Positions 1-9,010 are shown, numbered from the stretch's first letter. The stretch is DNA of 64,000 bases from JAAYED01 sp040772225 (GCA_040772225.1 JAXGYO010000003.1:1-64000), one strand, 5' to 3'. Made by a program: numbers and translations. Notes: generated by a model not told the origin, from the letters alone.

Positions 1-141
1 ATAGGTGGGGCCAGGCGCGGAAGCATCGACGTAGACGATGGTAGCGGACTGCGCGGGCGGAGCGACCAGCAAGAGCAAGGGGAGGACGAGCGAGAGCGTG
101 AGGAGGGTGGCCAGACCGAGGCGAGGCGACCAGGTGTTCAT
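1..141 (-). CDS. Secreted protein, N-terminal fragment cut by window edge
   Basis: An ATG at 141 on the minus strand is preceded by a CAGGAG ribosome site (147-152) and stays open to base 1, giving 47 residues. They form a textbook signal peptide: a short start with one Arg, a hydrophobic core rich in Leu and Val (about residues 9-27), then APPAQSA as a likely signal-peptidase site. The mature protein begins TIVYVDASAPGPTY. A YVDA opening of this kind is common in secreted right-handed beta-helix or CSLREA-type surface proteins of environmental bacteria, but too little is present to name the family. The rest lies outside the window. Confidence 0.7.
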   Translation of the reverse strand, partial: MNTWSPRLGLATLLTLSLVLPLLLLVAPPAQSATIVYVDASAPGPTY

Positions 142-626
142 GGTGACTCCTGTGCCAGCACGTGGCGACGATGAGAGCGACGGAGCACGCCCGAGAGGGG
201 CGGACGTCTGCACAAGTAAGGACACCGAGAAAATCATAGCAGGTTCTTGTCAGTTTCGCAAGGGGTCAGGAGAGGAAATATGACAAGTTACGACTTCATG
301 CTATATGCCTGCATTGCCTATCGTGGCGGAAACACTTCCCCCGTGTAGAAAGATGTCCTTGCCACGAGACACACGACTCGTGTGTGTGACGCCGTACAGC
401 CCCAAAGCCGAGGAAGCAGTCGACAACCTGTGCTGGAGCCATGCTAGCCGGGTACGAGAGCCAGGCATCGCTTGCCCGGCGTGACGTCCACCAACCCATA
501 TAGCACATGCTATATTACCCCAGTGTCCTCCCACCCCCTCTTTGCCCCTCACCCGCCCCTGTGCTATCCTAGCCCACAGTGCCGCGCGCTGGCGGCCACA
601 GCTTGCCAAGGGGAGCACGCCCCTAG
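142..626. other. Intergenic region with no supported gene
   Basis: This 485-base stretch separates the minus-strand secreted protein from the plus-strand glycosyltransferase, so it should hold divergent promoters. The open frames here look unlike proteins. What stands out is a TGCTATAT box at 299-306, a second one at 508-515, and a palindrome around the latter (separate entry). I see no RNA gene. Confidence 0.5.
498..515. promoter_or_regulatory. Palindrome overlapping a possible extended -10 box
   Basis: The arms ATATAGCA and TGCTATAT are perfect 8-bp inverted repeats around a CA spacer. The right arm resembles an extended -10 element (TGC-TATAT), similar to the TGCTATAAT boxes ahead of the enolase-like gene and of the 32.7-kb operon. 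It lies about 110 bases upstream of the glycosyltransferase start. It could be an operator covering the promoter; no regulator is identified. Confidence 0.35.
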
Positions 627-1763
627 ATGAAGATCCTCACCGTCCTCACATACTACTATCCACACTGGACTGGCCTGACCGCCTTTGCAGTGCGAATCGC
701 CGAGGGGCTGGCTGCCCGCGGCCACCAGGTCACCGTCCTCACATCCCAGCACACGCCCGAGCTCGCTCCTGAGGAAGAACACAACGGCGTGCGGATCGTG
801 CGCCTCAAACCGCTGCTGCGCGTGAGCCGCGGACAGGTCATGCCCGGCTTTCCGGCTGCCGCAACCCGGCTGATACGCGAGCATGACGTGGTTCAGGTGC
901 ACACCCCCATGCTGGAGACGCCGTTGGTGGCATGGCTCGCCCATCGCGCCGGACGCAAGATGCTACTAACGCACCACGGCGATCTGGTGATGCCCGTCGG
1001 GCCATTCAACCAGCTCGTACAGCACGGGGTCGGAACTCTGATGCGTCTCGGGGCACGGCAGGCGGACCTCGTCAGCATCTACACTGAGGACTATGCCCAG
1101 AACTCGGCCTTTCTACGACCATACCTGGACAAGACGATCGCTGTCCTCCCACCGGTTGCGTTCCCAGAGCCTGATCTGGCCGCCGCGCAGTCCTGGCGCC
1201 ACGCGCTTGGCCTGGACGGTTCGCCCGTGATCGGCTTTGCCGGTCGCTGGGTGGAGGAAAAGGGGTTCGACTATTTGCTGCAGGCGATCCCGGCAGTGCG
1301 TGGGCGGTTCCCGGATGCCCGGTTTGTCTATGCCGGAGAGACGCGCGTGGTTTATGAGGACTTTTACGAACGCTGCCTGCCGCTCCTGCGCCGGCAAGGG
1401 GAGCACGTGCTCGAGCTCGGACTGATCACGGACAGCCAGCGGATGGCCAACTTTTACGCCATGTGTGACGTGTTTACGCTGCCGAGCCGCAGCGACTGCT
1501 TTGCCTCCGTGCAAGTGGAAGCGATGCTCTGCGGCACGCCCGTCGTGGCCACTGATATCCCGGGCGCGAGACAGGTAGTGCTGCTGACCGGCATGGGGAC
1601 GCTGGCTGCCCCCCGTGATCCAGCGGCCCTGGCGGAGGCCATCGTGAATGTGCTTCGCAACCCTGCCGCCTACCAGAGGTCGCGCGAGAACATCCGACAG
1701 GTGTTCGACGCCGAGGTCGCTCTCGACAGGTACGAGAGCCTGCTCCAGGAGTTGGCTGTGTAG
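627..1763 (+). CDS. Glycosyltransferase family 4 (GT-B)
   Basis: A 378-residue retaining glycosyltransferase that should move a sugar from a nucleotide-sugar to a lipid-linked or polysaccharide acceptor at the cytoplasmic membrane face. The N-terminal Rossmann half opens MKILTVLTYYYPHWTGLTAFAV, with a glycine-containing loop for the acceptor. The C-terminal half carries the family features FAGRWVEEKGFDYLL and later PSRSDCFASVQVEAMLCGTPVVATD, the nucleotide-sugar binding E-x7-E-like region. It starts at ATG after a gap of nearly 500 bases and seems to be a single gene, 120 bases ahead of pepF. The substrate cannot be told from sequence. Confidence 0.85.
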   Translation: MKILTVLTYYYPHWTGLTAFAVRIAEGLAARGHQVTVLTSQHTPELAPEEEHNGVRIVRLKPLLRVSRGQVMPGFPAAATRLIREHDVVQVHTPMLETPLVAWLAHRAGRKMLLTHHGDLVMPVGPFNQLVQHGVGTLMRLGARQADLVSIYTEDYAQNSAFLRPYLDKTIAVLPPVAFPEPDLAAAQSWRHALGLDGSPVIGFAGRWVEEKGFDYLLQAIPAVRGRFPDARFVYAGETRVVYEDFYERCLPLLRRQGEHVLELGLITDSQRMANFYAMCDVFTLPSRSDCFASVQVEAMLCGTPVVATDIPGARQVVLLTGMGTLAAPRDPAALAEAIVNVLRNPAAYQRSRENIRQVFDAEVALDRYESLLQELAV

Positions 1764-1883
1764 GGTCTGCTCCAGCCGGGCACTGAGAACACGGTGTATC
1801 GAGGCGTCCTGCCCTAGTGAACGTGTATCCGCCGCTGCGTCGGGAGGACCCGGCACAGCTGATTACCATTATGTCGAGGTAAT

Positions 1884-3698
1884 ATGCCAACAGAACTAAA
1901 GAGTCGCGAAGAGATCGATGCCCGGTTCAAGTGGAACCTGGCCAACCTGTACGCCGACGACGCCGCCTGGGAGGCGGAGATCGCCAGAGTGCAGGGAATG
2001 CTGCCCGAGACCCGGAGCTTCCAGGGCCATCTCGCTGAAGGGCCTGAAATGGTCGCCCGCTGGCTGGAGCACATGCAAGAGCTCATCCTGCTGATGGGCA
2101 AGATCCATGTCTACGCCAGCTGCGCCCACGCCGTGGATACCACCGACCAGCACGCTGCCGGCCTGAACGCCCGCGCGATGGGCCTGTACGCGCAGGTCAT
2201 GGGGGCGGCCGCCTTCTCAGAGCCCGAGTTGCTCGAGATCGGCCCGGACAAGCTCAAGGGGTGGGCCAACGAGCATGAGGCGCTCGGCATCTACACCCAG
2301 TACTTTGACCAACTCGCCCGCAAAGCAGAGCATCTGCGCTCCGCCGAGGTCGAGACGCTGCTGGGCGAGTTGATGGACCCCTTCAGCAGTGCCACCAGCA
2401 TCCACGGTGTGCTGGCCAATGCGGACCTGCAGTTTCGGCCCGCCAGCGCCGGCCCGGGTACGCCCGACCTTCCGGTCGTGCAGGGCACCTACACCGAGAT
2501 GGAGACCGACCCGAATCGCGAGGTGCGGCGCACCGCCTTCGAGAGCTACGCCGATGCCCATCTGGCAGTCAAGAACACCATGGCGGCCTGTATGGCCACG
2601 GGGGTCAAGCGCGACGTCTTTCTGGCGCGGCAGCGCCGATATGGCTCGGCGCTCGAGGCGGCCGTCTCCGAGAGCTTTGTGCCCGAGCAGATCTTTCACA
2701 ACGTAATCGAGACCTTTAGAAAGAACCTCCCGACCTGGCACCGCTACTGGCAGGTACGCCGCAAGGCGCTGGCGGTGGATGTGCTCAAGCCCTATGACCT
2801 GCAGGCACCCCTCACGCTGACCAAACCGTCGGTCTCCTACGAGCAGGCCGTGGAATGGATACTGGAGGGCCTGGCGCCGCTGGGCACAGCCTATACCGAC
2901 GTCGCTCGCGACGGCCTGCTCAACCGGAACTGGGTGGACGTGTATGCCAACAAGGGCAAGACGGCCGGGGCCTTTTCCACCGGGTCAGTCGGCACCGATC
3001 CCATGATCCTCATCAGCTATGCCGATGACCTGTTCAGCCTGAGCACGCTGGCCCATGAGCTGGGGCACTCAATGCACTCGTACCTGTCCTGGGCGAACCA
3101 GCCTGTGATCTATGCTGACTATACGATCTTTGTCGCCGAGGTGGCCTCCAACTGTAACCAGGCCCTGGTGCGCGGGCACCTGCTGGACAAGCTTACGGAA
3201 CGTGATTACCAGATCGGGCTGATCGAAGAGGCGATGGCCAACTACTATCGCTACTTTTTCCTCATGCCCACGCTGGCGCGCTTTGAGCTGGAAACGCACC
3301 AGCGCGTCGAGCGCGGCGAACCGCTCACGGCCGACAGCCTGATCGACCTGATGGCAAACCTCTTTGCAGAGGGCTACGGCGGCGAGGTGGAGATGGACCA
3401 CGACCGGGTGGGCATCACCTGGGCCGAGTTCCATACGCATCTCTACTACAACTTTTATGTCTACCAGTACACCACGGGCATCTCGGCCGCGCATGCCCTG
3501 GCACAGCGCATCAAGACCAGTGGCCCCGAGGCGGCTGAGCACTATCTGGCATACCTGAAATCGGGCAACTCACTCTATCCGCTGGACGCCCTCAAACTGG
3601 CGGGCATAGATATGCTCAGCCCGGAGCCGATCCAAATCGCCTTTGACGATTTGGCCGCGCTGGTCGAGCGGCTGGACCAACTGCTGAACCAGGCCTGA
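1884..3698 (+). CDS. pepF: Oligoendopeptidase F, M3B family zinc metallopeptidase
   Basis: A 604-residue cytoplasmic peptidase that cleaves short peptides (roughly 7-17 residues in the family), used in peptide turnover. The zinc motif HELGH sits at residues 391-395 in the context STLAHELGHSMHSYL, and the downstream ligand region ADYTIFVAEVASNCN follows about 25 residues on, as in M3 enzymes. The N-terminal half is the usual helical PepF domain. Length matches the family (about 600). The start AATATGCCAACAG has a weak ribosome site. A GC-rich hairpin follows the stop. Confidence 0.93.
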   Translation: MPTELKSREEIDARFKWNLANLYADDAAWEAEIARVQGMLPETRSFQGHLAEGPEMVARWLEHMQELILLMGKIHVYASCAHAVDTTDQHAAGLNARAMGLYAQVMGAAAFSEPELLEIGPDKLKGWANEHEALGIYTQYFDQLARKAEHLRSAEVETLLGELMDPFSSATSIHGVLANADLQFRPASAGPGTPDLPVVQGTYTEMETDPNREVRRTAFESYADAHLAVKNTMAACMATGVKRDVFLARQRRYGSALEAAVSESFVPEQIFHNVIETFRKNLPTWHRYWQVRRKALAVDVLKPYDLQAPLTLTKPSVSYEQAVEWILEGLAPLGTAYTDVARDGLLNRNWVDVYANKGKTAGAFSTGSVGTDPMILISYADDLFSLSTLAHELGHSMHSYLSWANQPVIYADYTIFVAEVASNCNQALVRGHLLDKLTERDYQIGLIEEAMANYYRYFFLMPTLARFELETHQRVERGEPLTADSLIDLMANLFAEGYGGEVEMDHDRVGITWAEFHTHLYYNFYVYQYTTGISAAHALAQRIKTSGPEAAEHYLAYLKSGNSLYPLDALKLAGIDMLSPEPIQIAFDDLAALVERLDQLLNQA

Positions 3699-3721
3699 AC
3701 GGAGTCGAACGACAGAGCAGT

Positions 3722-3747
3722 GCCCCGGAACGCCGGTGTTCCGGGGC
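3722..3747 (+). terminator. Hairpin after pepF
   Basis: The arms GCCCCGGAAC and GTTCCGGGGC pair perfectly over 10 bp around a 6-base loop, 23 bases after the pepF stop. There is no T-run, so it may be a weak terminator or an mRNA 3'-end stabiliser rather than a classic intrinsic terminator. Confidence 0.5.
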
Positions 3748-3777
3748 GCGCTATGCACAGAGAAAGGTCAAGCGTCC

Positions 3778-4113
3778 ATGAGCGATAAGCTGGCCGTGAT
3801 CCTGGTGAGCGCGGACCGCAAGGTCCTGGAAATGGGTCTGGTCTATACCCGCAACGCCGTCCAGCGGGGTTGGATGCCCGAGGTGCACCTGTATTTCTTT
3901 GGCCCGTCCGAAGTGACCATCGCCACCGACCCGGACCTGCGTGCCCTGGTGCGGGAGGTCATTGAGGCGGGTTTGACGCCGGATGCCTGCAGCTGGTGCT
4001 CGAACAAGTACGGGGTGAGCGCCATGCTGGAGGAGCTGGGTTGCCGGGTGTTGCCCATTGGCGAGCCCGTGTCGCAGGCCATCCGCGATGGCTATACGCC
4101 GATGACCTGGTAA
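3778..4113 (+). CDS. DsrE/TusD-like small protein
   Basis: A 111-residue protein with the DsrE-like alternating fold: SDKLAVILVSADRKVLEMGLVYTRNA at the start, then VHLYFFGPSEVTIATDP, a typical strand-loop of the DsrE/DsrF-like superfamily. Family members act in sulfur relay or as uncharacterised redox/metal proteins. It holds Cys at about residues 68, 71 and 83, including a CSWC pair. The ATG at 3778 is used because it follows a GAGAAAGG ribosome site; an upstream in-frame start would lie in the hairpin. The neighbours give no pathway, so the exact role is unknown. Confidence 0.65.
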   Translation: MSDKLAVILVSADRKVLEMGLVYTRNAVQRGWMPEVHLYFFGPSEVTIATDPDLRALVREVIEAGLTPDACSWCSNKYGVSAMLEELGCRVLPIGEPVSQAIRDGYTPMTW

Positions 4114-4138
4114 GCCCGCAGCGCACAGTCGGGTCGAA

Positions 4139-4827
4139 TTACCCACCACCGCCTTTTCCGGCGGCGGCAATGCGTCCCAGCAGCCGATCCAGCCCGTAGC
4201 CCAGATACCCCAGAACGGCAAAGGCGACGGCCAGCACCGCGACGTTGGCCAGCAAGCGCCCCCACTCCAGCACATCCAGGTCGAGGAAAAAGTAGGGATA
4301 GCGCCCGCCGCCAGGCAGCGGGCCTCCCACCTCCGCGCGGAGCATGGCAAACACCCAGTACCCCACGGGCAACAGCAACCACGCCAACGGATGAGTCCAG
4401 CGATAGCGTCCCTTTGGGCACGAACAGGAGCCAGTCCACGATCACGCAAAGGGGTGTAGCGTAGTGTATCAGAAGGTCGCGCGGTGTAAACGGCCGGTAT
4501 TCACTTTGCATGGCGAAAAGCTGAGGCGCCAGGACAAAGTGATACACCAGCATGGTGATGGTGACGGCCAGCGTCACAGCACCGACAACCGGTGCGGGCA
4601 GCGCTGTGGTTCCGCGCGCGCCGTAAACCCGCAGATCACGGGCGGTCCGGATAGCCGTGAAGGTCACCAGCGCCAACGCCCACAGCGCGCTCTGGATGGT
4701 CTAGTAGACCAACCTGCCGACACTGGGCTTGCCCTGGGGAATGCCCGAGTTGAGATAGAGCGCCACGCAGATGACCGCCACCAGGCCCAGACGGTCGCGG
4801 AGCCCACACGCGACTGCGTATACTCAT
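4139..4827 (-). pseudogene. Pr6Pr-type integral membrane protein, broken by three lesions
   Basis: Read on the minus strand in three frames, this gives one continuous membrane protein of the Pr6Pr (FAR-17a/AIG1-like) kind: an ATG near 4827, then RDRLGLVAVICVALYLNSG, then TIQSALWALALVTF, LVYHFVLAPQLF, YRPFTPRDLLIHYATPLCVI and VDWLLFVPKG, then in another frame RYRWTHPLAWLLLPVGYWVF and YPYFFLDLDVLEWGRLLANV. Three changes break it: a frameshift near 4805-4815 after MSIRSRV, an in-frame TAG at 4703-4701 where homologues have Trp (LVY-stop-TIQS), and a +1 shift near 4410-4416. Several independent lesions argue for a real pseudogene rather than one sequencing error. The original function of the family is not well defined. 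Confidence 0.72.
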
Positions 4828-5407
4828 GTGCCCGTTCCCTCGCCCTGTGCCAACGATGCCCACCCGGAGGAAGGATAGCGCACAACCGCCAAGGGGCCAG
4901 CCGAGGCGAGGCCGGTGCCCTGTACTCTGGCCCGCTGGATTCCGTCCACCGCTGACCCTCGGGCCTTGCGCCGCGACCAGGCAATCGGATAGAATAGGTC
5001 AGGAGCAGCAACGGCTCGGTGATGTATCCCCGGGGGTGGCGATCGTGGGCACGCGACGTGCTGTGCCGCGCAAAGAGGACCTGGCATTGCGTCCCTCCGG
5101 CCGAGCGGCACCGGAACGATCACCATAGAGTACCAGGGCCACGCGCTGGCCGAGATCCCTTTGGCGGAGGGAAGCCTCCTGCCGCTGGGACGGTACCGGG
5201 CCGTGCTGGGCGGACTGCCCTATGGCGACGCGCTGACCGTCCGGCTCCGCCTGCGGACCACGGGCGGTGAGACGATGGAGATGACGGCGCCGAACGCCGG
5301 GCGGCCACGGATGCGAGACCTCACGCCGCCGACACGGCGCTGAGCGCACGTCGTGACCCTGGCCAGTGCGCAAGGCGGGCGGATGGATGAGATAGCGGCA
5401 GAAAGGC
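4828..5407. other. Gap with possible degraded coding remnant
   Basis: About 580 bases without a convincing gene. One frame, 5113-5343 on the plus strand, reads like protein (GTITIEYQGHALAEIPL, then LGGLPYGDALTVRLRLRTTG) with alternating beta-strand character, but no good start codon or ribosome site leads into it. It may be the C-terminal remnant of a lost gene. Together with the broken membrane protein next door it marks a decaying stretch. Confidence 0.35.
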
Positions 5408-5893
5408 ATGGATATGCTAAAGGACGTGACCGTTCGCCCCGTGCGCCGCTTTCACCTGTACGACGAGGAGCTGCATGCCGCCACGATCAGCGCGGAGCCC
5501 GGACAGTTGATATCCACCGCCGGCCCTCCGGCAGGCGGCCCGCCCGCGCACCCCTGGATCCACTTTGTCTCGTACCAGGCGATCTACGAAAGCGAGCTGG
5601 CGGGGCTGCTGAATCAGGCAACTGATTTCGATGACTGTCTGATGCTCATCATCCAGGCCGGGTACGACGTCGGCTCGGATGACATTCGAGCGATGAAAAC
5701 GCACGGCCCCGGCGTACGTCTGCTGGACGGGGCGACTCCCGTGGGCGCCTGCTGGGCCAGCGGCGGACAGTTCGCCTGCCTTTGGGCGCAGCCGGAAAAG
5801 GGCGAGGAGTTCTACCCGCAGGCTCGCCTGACGGTCTACGAGCGCGGATGGGTAGAGCGGCTTCAGAATGCGCCGAGTCGCGACAGACTATGA
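5408..5893 (+). CDS. Hypothetical protein, 161 residues
   Basis: The frame starts at ATG 5408 (or the ATG two codons on, MLKDVTV) and has codon usage like its neighbours. The protein is acidic-neutral and soluble, with no signal peptide or membrane segment. Features that can be seen: RRFHLYDEELHAATI near the N-terminus, a Pro/Gly-rich loop around residues 38-50, and CWASGGQFACLWAQPEKGEEF near residue 120. I recognise no family. It lies between the decayed region and the promoter of the enolase-like gene and is probably transcribed alone. Confidence 0.5.
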   Translation: MDMLKDVTVRPVRRFHLYDEELHAATISAEPGQLISTAGPPAGGPPAHPWIHFVSYQAIYESELAGLLNQATDFDDCLMLIIQAGYDVGSDDIRAMKTHGPGVRLLDGATPVGACWASGGQFACLWAQPEKGEEFYPQARLTVYERGWVERLQNAPSRDRL

Positions 5894-6126
5894 CGCCTTC
5901 TGCTTTGCGGCAGCGGATATGGGATTGCGCCTGTTGCAGCTCGTTGCGCGATCCTACTAGCCTGATTGCCCTGTCACCAGCCCCGCACGCATCTGCGGCA
6001 GGGCTGCCCGGGTCCTGGCCGCGTCGCCTCGCGTATGCACACCAACCATCCTGCGCCTAACGTGCCTCGCTCCTGCTAACAGTGCCCAACCCGCAGGTGA
6101 TGGGAGTGCCGTCCTCTCTCACTTCA

Positions 6127-6135
6127 TGCTATAAT
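6127..6135 (+). promoter_or_regulatory. Extended -10 promoter of enolase-like gene
   Basis: TGC-TATAAT is a perfect extended -10 box, 65 bases ahead of the ATG at 6200. No good -35 box is seen at the right distance, which is usual for extended -10 promoters. The rest of 5894-6199 holds nothing else recognisable. Confidence 0.6.
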
Positions 6136-6199
6136 CGTCCACGGTTAGCGATCCCACTACCAATGCTCCGGCGTCGCTGGGGCGCAAGAGAGGTTGAGC

Positions 6200-7477
6200 A
6201 TGGCTGCCAAGATCAAGAGTGTACAGGCCAAGGAGATCATGGGCTCCCGCGTGCCCGCCCTGGAAGTGACCGTCACCACCGATACCGGCGCCGTGGGGCG
6301 CAGCACCCCCGAGTCCGGCGTCTCGACGGGCATCTACGAGGCGGCCTTTGTGCTGGATGGCGGCGAGCGCTTTGGCGGCATGGGCCTGCGCAAGGCCGCG
6401 CGCAACGCCGAGGAGCTGGGCCGCGAGATCGTCGGCATCGAGGTCAGCAAGCAGCGCGAGATCGACAATCTGCTCAAGACGCTGGACGGGACGCCGAACA
6501 AGGCACGCTACGGCGCCAACGCCATCGTGGGCGTGTCCCTGGCCGTGTGCGCCGCGGGCGCCGCCTCCGCCGGGCTGCCGCTCTACCAGTACATCGGTGG
6601 CGTGAATGCCGCCACCCTGCCCATGCCCATCATCGGCATCTGCCTCTCGGGCCGCTACCGCGATCCGGGCGACACGCGCTGGCTCAAACCCAGCTATGAG
6701 ATCATCCCGTACGGCGCCGGCAGCTTTGAGCGCTCGCTGGATATGGCCGACGCCATGCAGCGCGAGTTCACTCGTCTGGTGATCGAGCGGTATGGCATGA
6801 ACGTGTACCGCAAGCACGCCCTGGAGCGCAGCTATGACTCGTTCTGGATGGTGGGCGCCATCAAGGACGACCGCGAGATCCTGGACCTGATGACCCGCGC
6901 CATCGAGAACACGCACGGCGTGGAGAACATCGGCATCTATTACGACGCCGCAGGGGGCTGCTACTATGAGCGTGACATCGATCGCTACGTGGGGATCTAC
7001 TCCGAGGGCGAGAAAACCCGCGATGAGATGGTGGCCTACTATGCGCAACTGGTAAAGGACTATCCCATCGTCTCCATCGAGGATCCGCTCGATGAGGAGG
7101 ACTGGGAGGGTCACGCCATGGTGACCGAGGCGACGGGCATCGAGATCGTGGGCGACGACCTGTTCACGACGAACATCGAGCGCGTCAAGCTGGGCGTGGC
7201 CGCCGGCGCCGCCAACTCGATGGTGCTCAAGATCACCCAGGTGGGCACGGTGACCGAAGCGCTGGACGCCGCCAACTATTGCCTGACCCATGGCTACAAC
7301 GTGCACCCCTGCGGCAGCCGCGGCGATCGCTCGACCATCGCGGACTATGCCGTGGGCCTCAGCGCCGGTCAGGTGCGCGGCTATGACCAGCGCCGCATGA
7401 TGGCCTTTGAGGCCGATCTGGGCAGCGCGGCAATCTGGCCGGGCAAGGCCCTGTTCAAGGGCGCCAAACAGCGCTAG
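6200..7477 (+). CDS. Divergent enolase-superfamily protein
   Basis: A 425-residue protein clearly homologous to enolase along its length: SGVSTG loop (40-44), LDGTPNKARYGANAIVGVSL (95-114), SIEDP (292-296), GDDLFTTN (318-325). The three metal ligands are kept (D249, E294, D319) and so is the general-base lysine (K344, in VLKITQ). However, the segment where enolase has GGAHA and QEFMIMP reads IGICLSGRYRDPG and KPSYEIIPYG, the VGDEGGFAP catalytic segment reads WMVGAIKDD, the SHRSGE loop is HPCGSRGD (369-376), and the second catalytic lysine is R393. It is therefore unlikely to be the housekeeping 2-phosphoglycerate dehydratase. ATG 6200 is chosen because AGAGAGG lies 6 bases upstream. It sits 81 bases before a glycerate-kinase homologue, suggesting a shared pathway on a related acid substrate (inference). 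Confidence 0.8.
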   Translation: MAAKIKSVQAKEIMGSRVPALEVTVTTDTGAVGRSTPESGVSTGIYEAAFVLDGGERFGGMGLRKAARNAEELGREIVGIEVSKQREIDNLLKTLDGTPNKARYGANAIVGVSLAVCAAGAASAGLPLYQYIGGVNAATLPMPIIGICLSGRYRDPGDTRWLKPSYEIIPYGAGSFERSLDMADAMQREFTRLVIERYGMNVYRKHALERSYDSFWMVGAIKDDREILDLMTRAIENTHGVENIGIYYDAAGGCYYERDIDRYVGIYSEGEKTRDEMVAYYAQLVKDYPIVSIEDPLDEEDWEGHAMVTEATGIEIVGDDLFTTNIERVKLGVAAGAANSMVLKITQVGTVTEALDAANYCLTHGYNVHPCGSRGDRSTIADYAVGLSAGQVRGYDQRRMMAFEADLGSAAIWPGKALFKGAKQR

Positions 7478-7492
7478 AGATGGATCGACACA

Positions 7493-7522
7493 CCGTCCGC
7501 GCCGGGAACCCGGCGCGGACGG
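7493..7522 (+). terminator. Strong hairpin after enolase-like gene
   Basis: CCGTCCGCGCCGGG and CCCGGCGCGGACGG are perfect 14-base complements around AA (effectively a 13-bp stem with a 4-base loop), starting 16 bases after the stop, followed by CCCCCCTC rather than T. It may reduce read-through into the kinase gene, or protect the upstream message. Confidence 0.6.
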
Positions 7523-7558
7523 CCCCCCTCATACGGACGCACAAGGAGCGTGGCGCGC

Positions 7559-9010
7559 ATGCCCATCCGCAACTGGGACGCGTTGACATCGCACGGCAAC
7601 ATCGCGGGCCGCCGCCTGGCCGCCGCGATTCTGCAGGCCGGGCTTGAGGCCGCCGACCCCTACGAGAACGTCCGCCGGCTGGTGCGCATCGAGGGCGACC
7701 GGCTCCTGGTGGGCCAGCCCGAGTTCGATCCCCTCGGATCCCCGGTGCAGGGCACCGATGTCTACGACCTCAACACCCTGGGTCGGATATTCGTCTTTGG
7801 TGCGGGCAAGGGCGTGCAGCGCGTGGCCAAAGCGCTGGAGGATTCGCTGGGCGACTGGCTCACGGGCGGGCACATCGTCGACAAAAAGGGCGGCGATCCC
7901 GCGGGCCTGCGGCGCGTGGAGGTCACCTTCGGGGCGCACCCTGTCCCCGATGAGGACTGCGTCCGGGGCTGCCAGCGGATTCTGGAGATGACGCGCGACC
8001 TCACGGCCAACGACCTGGTGTTCACCGTGGGCGCCAGCGGGCTCGGCTCGCTGTTGACCCTCCCTGTGCCCGGCGTCAGCCTGGAGGACGTGCGCCGCAC
8101 CGTCTACCTGATGCAGATCGAGCGCGGCGCGCCCACAAGCGACCTGTCGCCCATCCGCAACCATCTGGATCTGCTCAAGGGGGGGCGCCTGGCGGCCTGC
8201 ATCCAGCCCGCGCGGGCGATCCACATCCTGGCCAAGCCCCCCTCGCCCTGGGAGGATCTGATCTACCACAACTACTGGGTGCACATGTTTCCCGACTCGA
8301 CCACCTTTTCAGACGCCGTCGCGGCCCTGAAAAAGTGGGACGCCTGGGAGGCCGTGCCCGAGTCGGTGCGCCGGCATCTCTCGCAGGCGGATCCGTCGCA
8401 GGAGACCATCAAGCCGGCGGAATACCTGACCTACCCGCACCGCATCTTTTGCTGCATCCACGAGGAGGAGAGCCGCTGGGCCACGCCCCGGCGCAAGGCG
8501 CAGGAACTGGGCATCCGCCCTGTGCTGCTGGCCACCGGGCTGGGCGCAGAGGCCGCGCAGGCCGGCCGCTACGCCGCTGCCATCGCGCGGACCATCGAGA
8601 GGCTGGGCGAGCCTTTTGAGCCCCCCGTAGCGCTTTTCACCGGGGGCGAGATGCTGGTGACGGTGGGACAGGAGAACGGCATCGGCGGGCGCAACCAGGA
8701 GTGGGCGCTCTCCGCCGCGCTGCAGATCGCGGGCAGTGAGCATATCGTGATGGGCGCGGTCGATTCCGACGGCACCGACGGCCCCGGCAGCCAGTACGTG
8801 CCCGGGGCGACCTACCCCACCCTGGCCGGAGGGCTCGTCGATGGGTTCACCGTCGCCGAGGCGCGCGAGCGTGGGGTGGATATCCTGGACGCGCTGCGGC
8901 ATCACCACACTACGCCCGCGCTGCTGACGCTGGATTCGGGCATCCTCTCTCCCCAGAGCACCGGCCTGGTCGATCTGGGACTGATTCTGGTCACCGGGCG
9001 CCAGGGATAG
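7559..9010 (+). CDS. Glycerate 2-kinase-like protein (GckA/MOFRL family)
   Basis: A 483-residue homologue of the GckA/TtuD glycerate kinases, which phosphorylate D-glycerate on C2. The N-terminal domain keeps FGAGKGV (about residues 75-81) and SDLSPIRNHLDLLKGGRLA, matching the family's TVRKHLS-IKGG segment. The C-terminal MOFRL domain keeps TGGEMLVTV, GGRNQEWALSAAL and DSDGTDGPGSQ. The usual SGGGSALL loop reads SGLGSLL and there is an insertion around residues 230-310 (FPDSTTFSDAVAALKKWDAWEAV onward), so the substrate may differ. ATG 7559 fits the AAGGAG site better than the GTG at 7550. The canonical product, 2-phosphoglycerate, is the enolase substrate, which fits the upstream gene. Confidence 0.78.
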   Translation: MPIRNWDALTSHGNIAGRRLAAAILQAGLEAADPYENVRRLVRIEGDRLLVGQPEFDPLGSPVQGTDVYDLNTLGRIFVFGAGKGVQRVAKALEDSLGDWLTGGHIVDKKGGDPAGLRRVEVTFGAHPVPDEDCVRGCQRILEMTRDLTANDLVFTVGASGLGSLLTLPVPGVSLEDVRRTVYLMQIERGAPTSDLSPIRNHLDLLKGGRLAACIQPARAIHILAKPPSPWEDLIYHNYWVHMFPDSTTFSDAVAALKKWDAWEAVPESVRRHLSQADPSQETIKPAEYLTYPHRIFCCIHEEESRWATPRRKAQELGIRPVLLATGLGAEAAQAGRYAAAIARTIERLGEPFEPPVALFTGGEMLVTVGQENGIGGRNQEWALSAALQIAGSEHIVMGAVDSDGTDGPGSQYVPGATYPTLAGGLVDGFTVAEARERGVDILDALRHHHTTPALLTLDSGILSPQSTGLVDLGLILVTGRQG

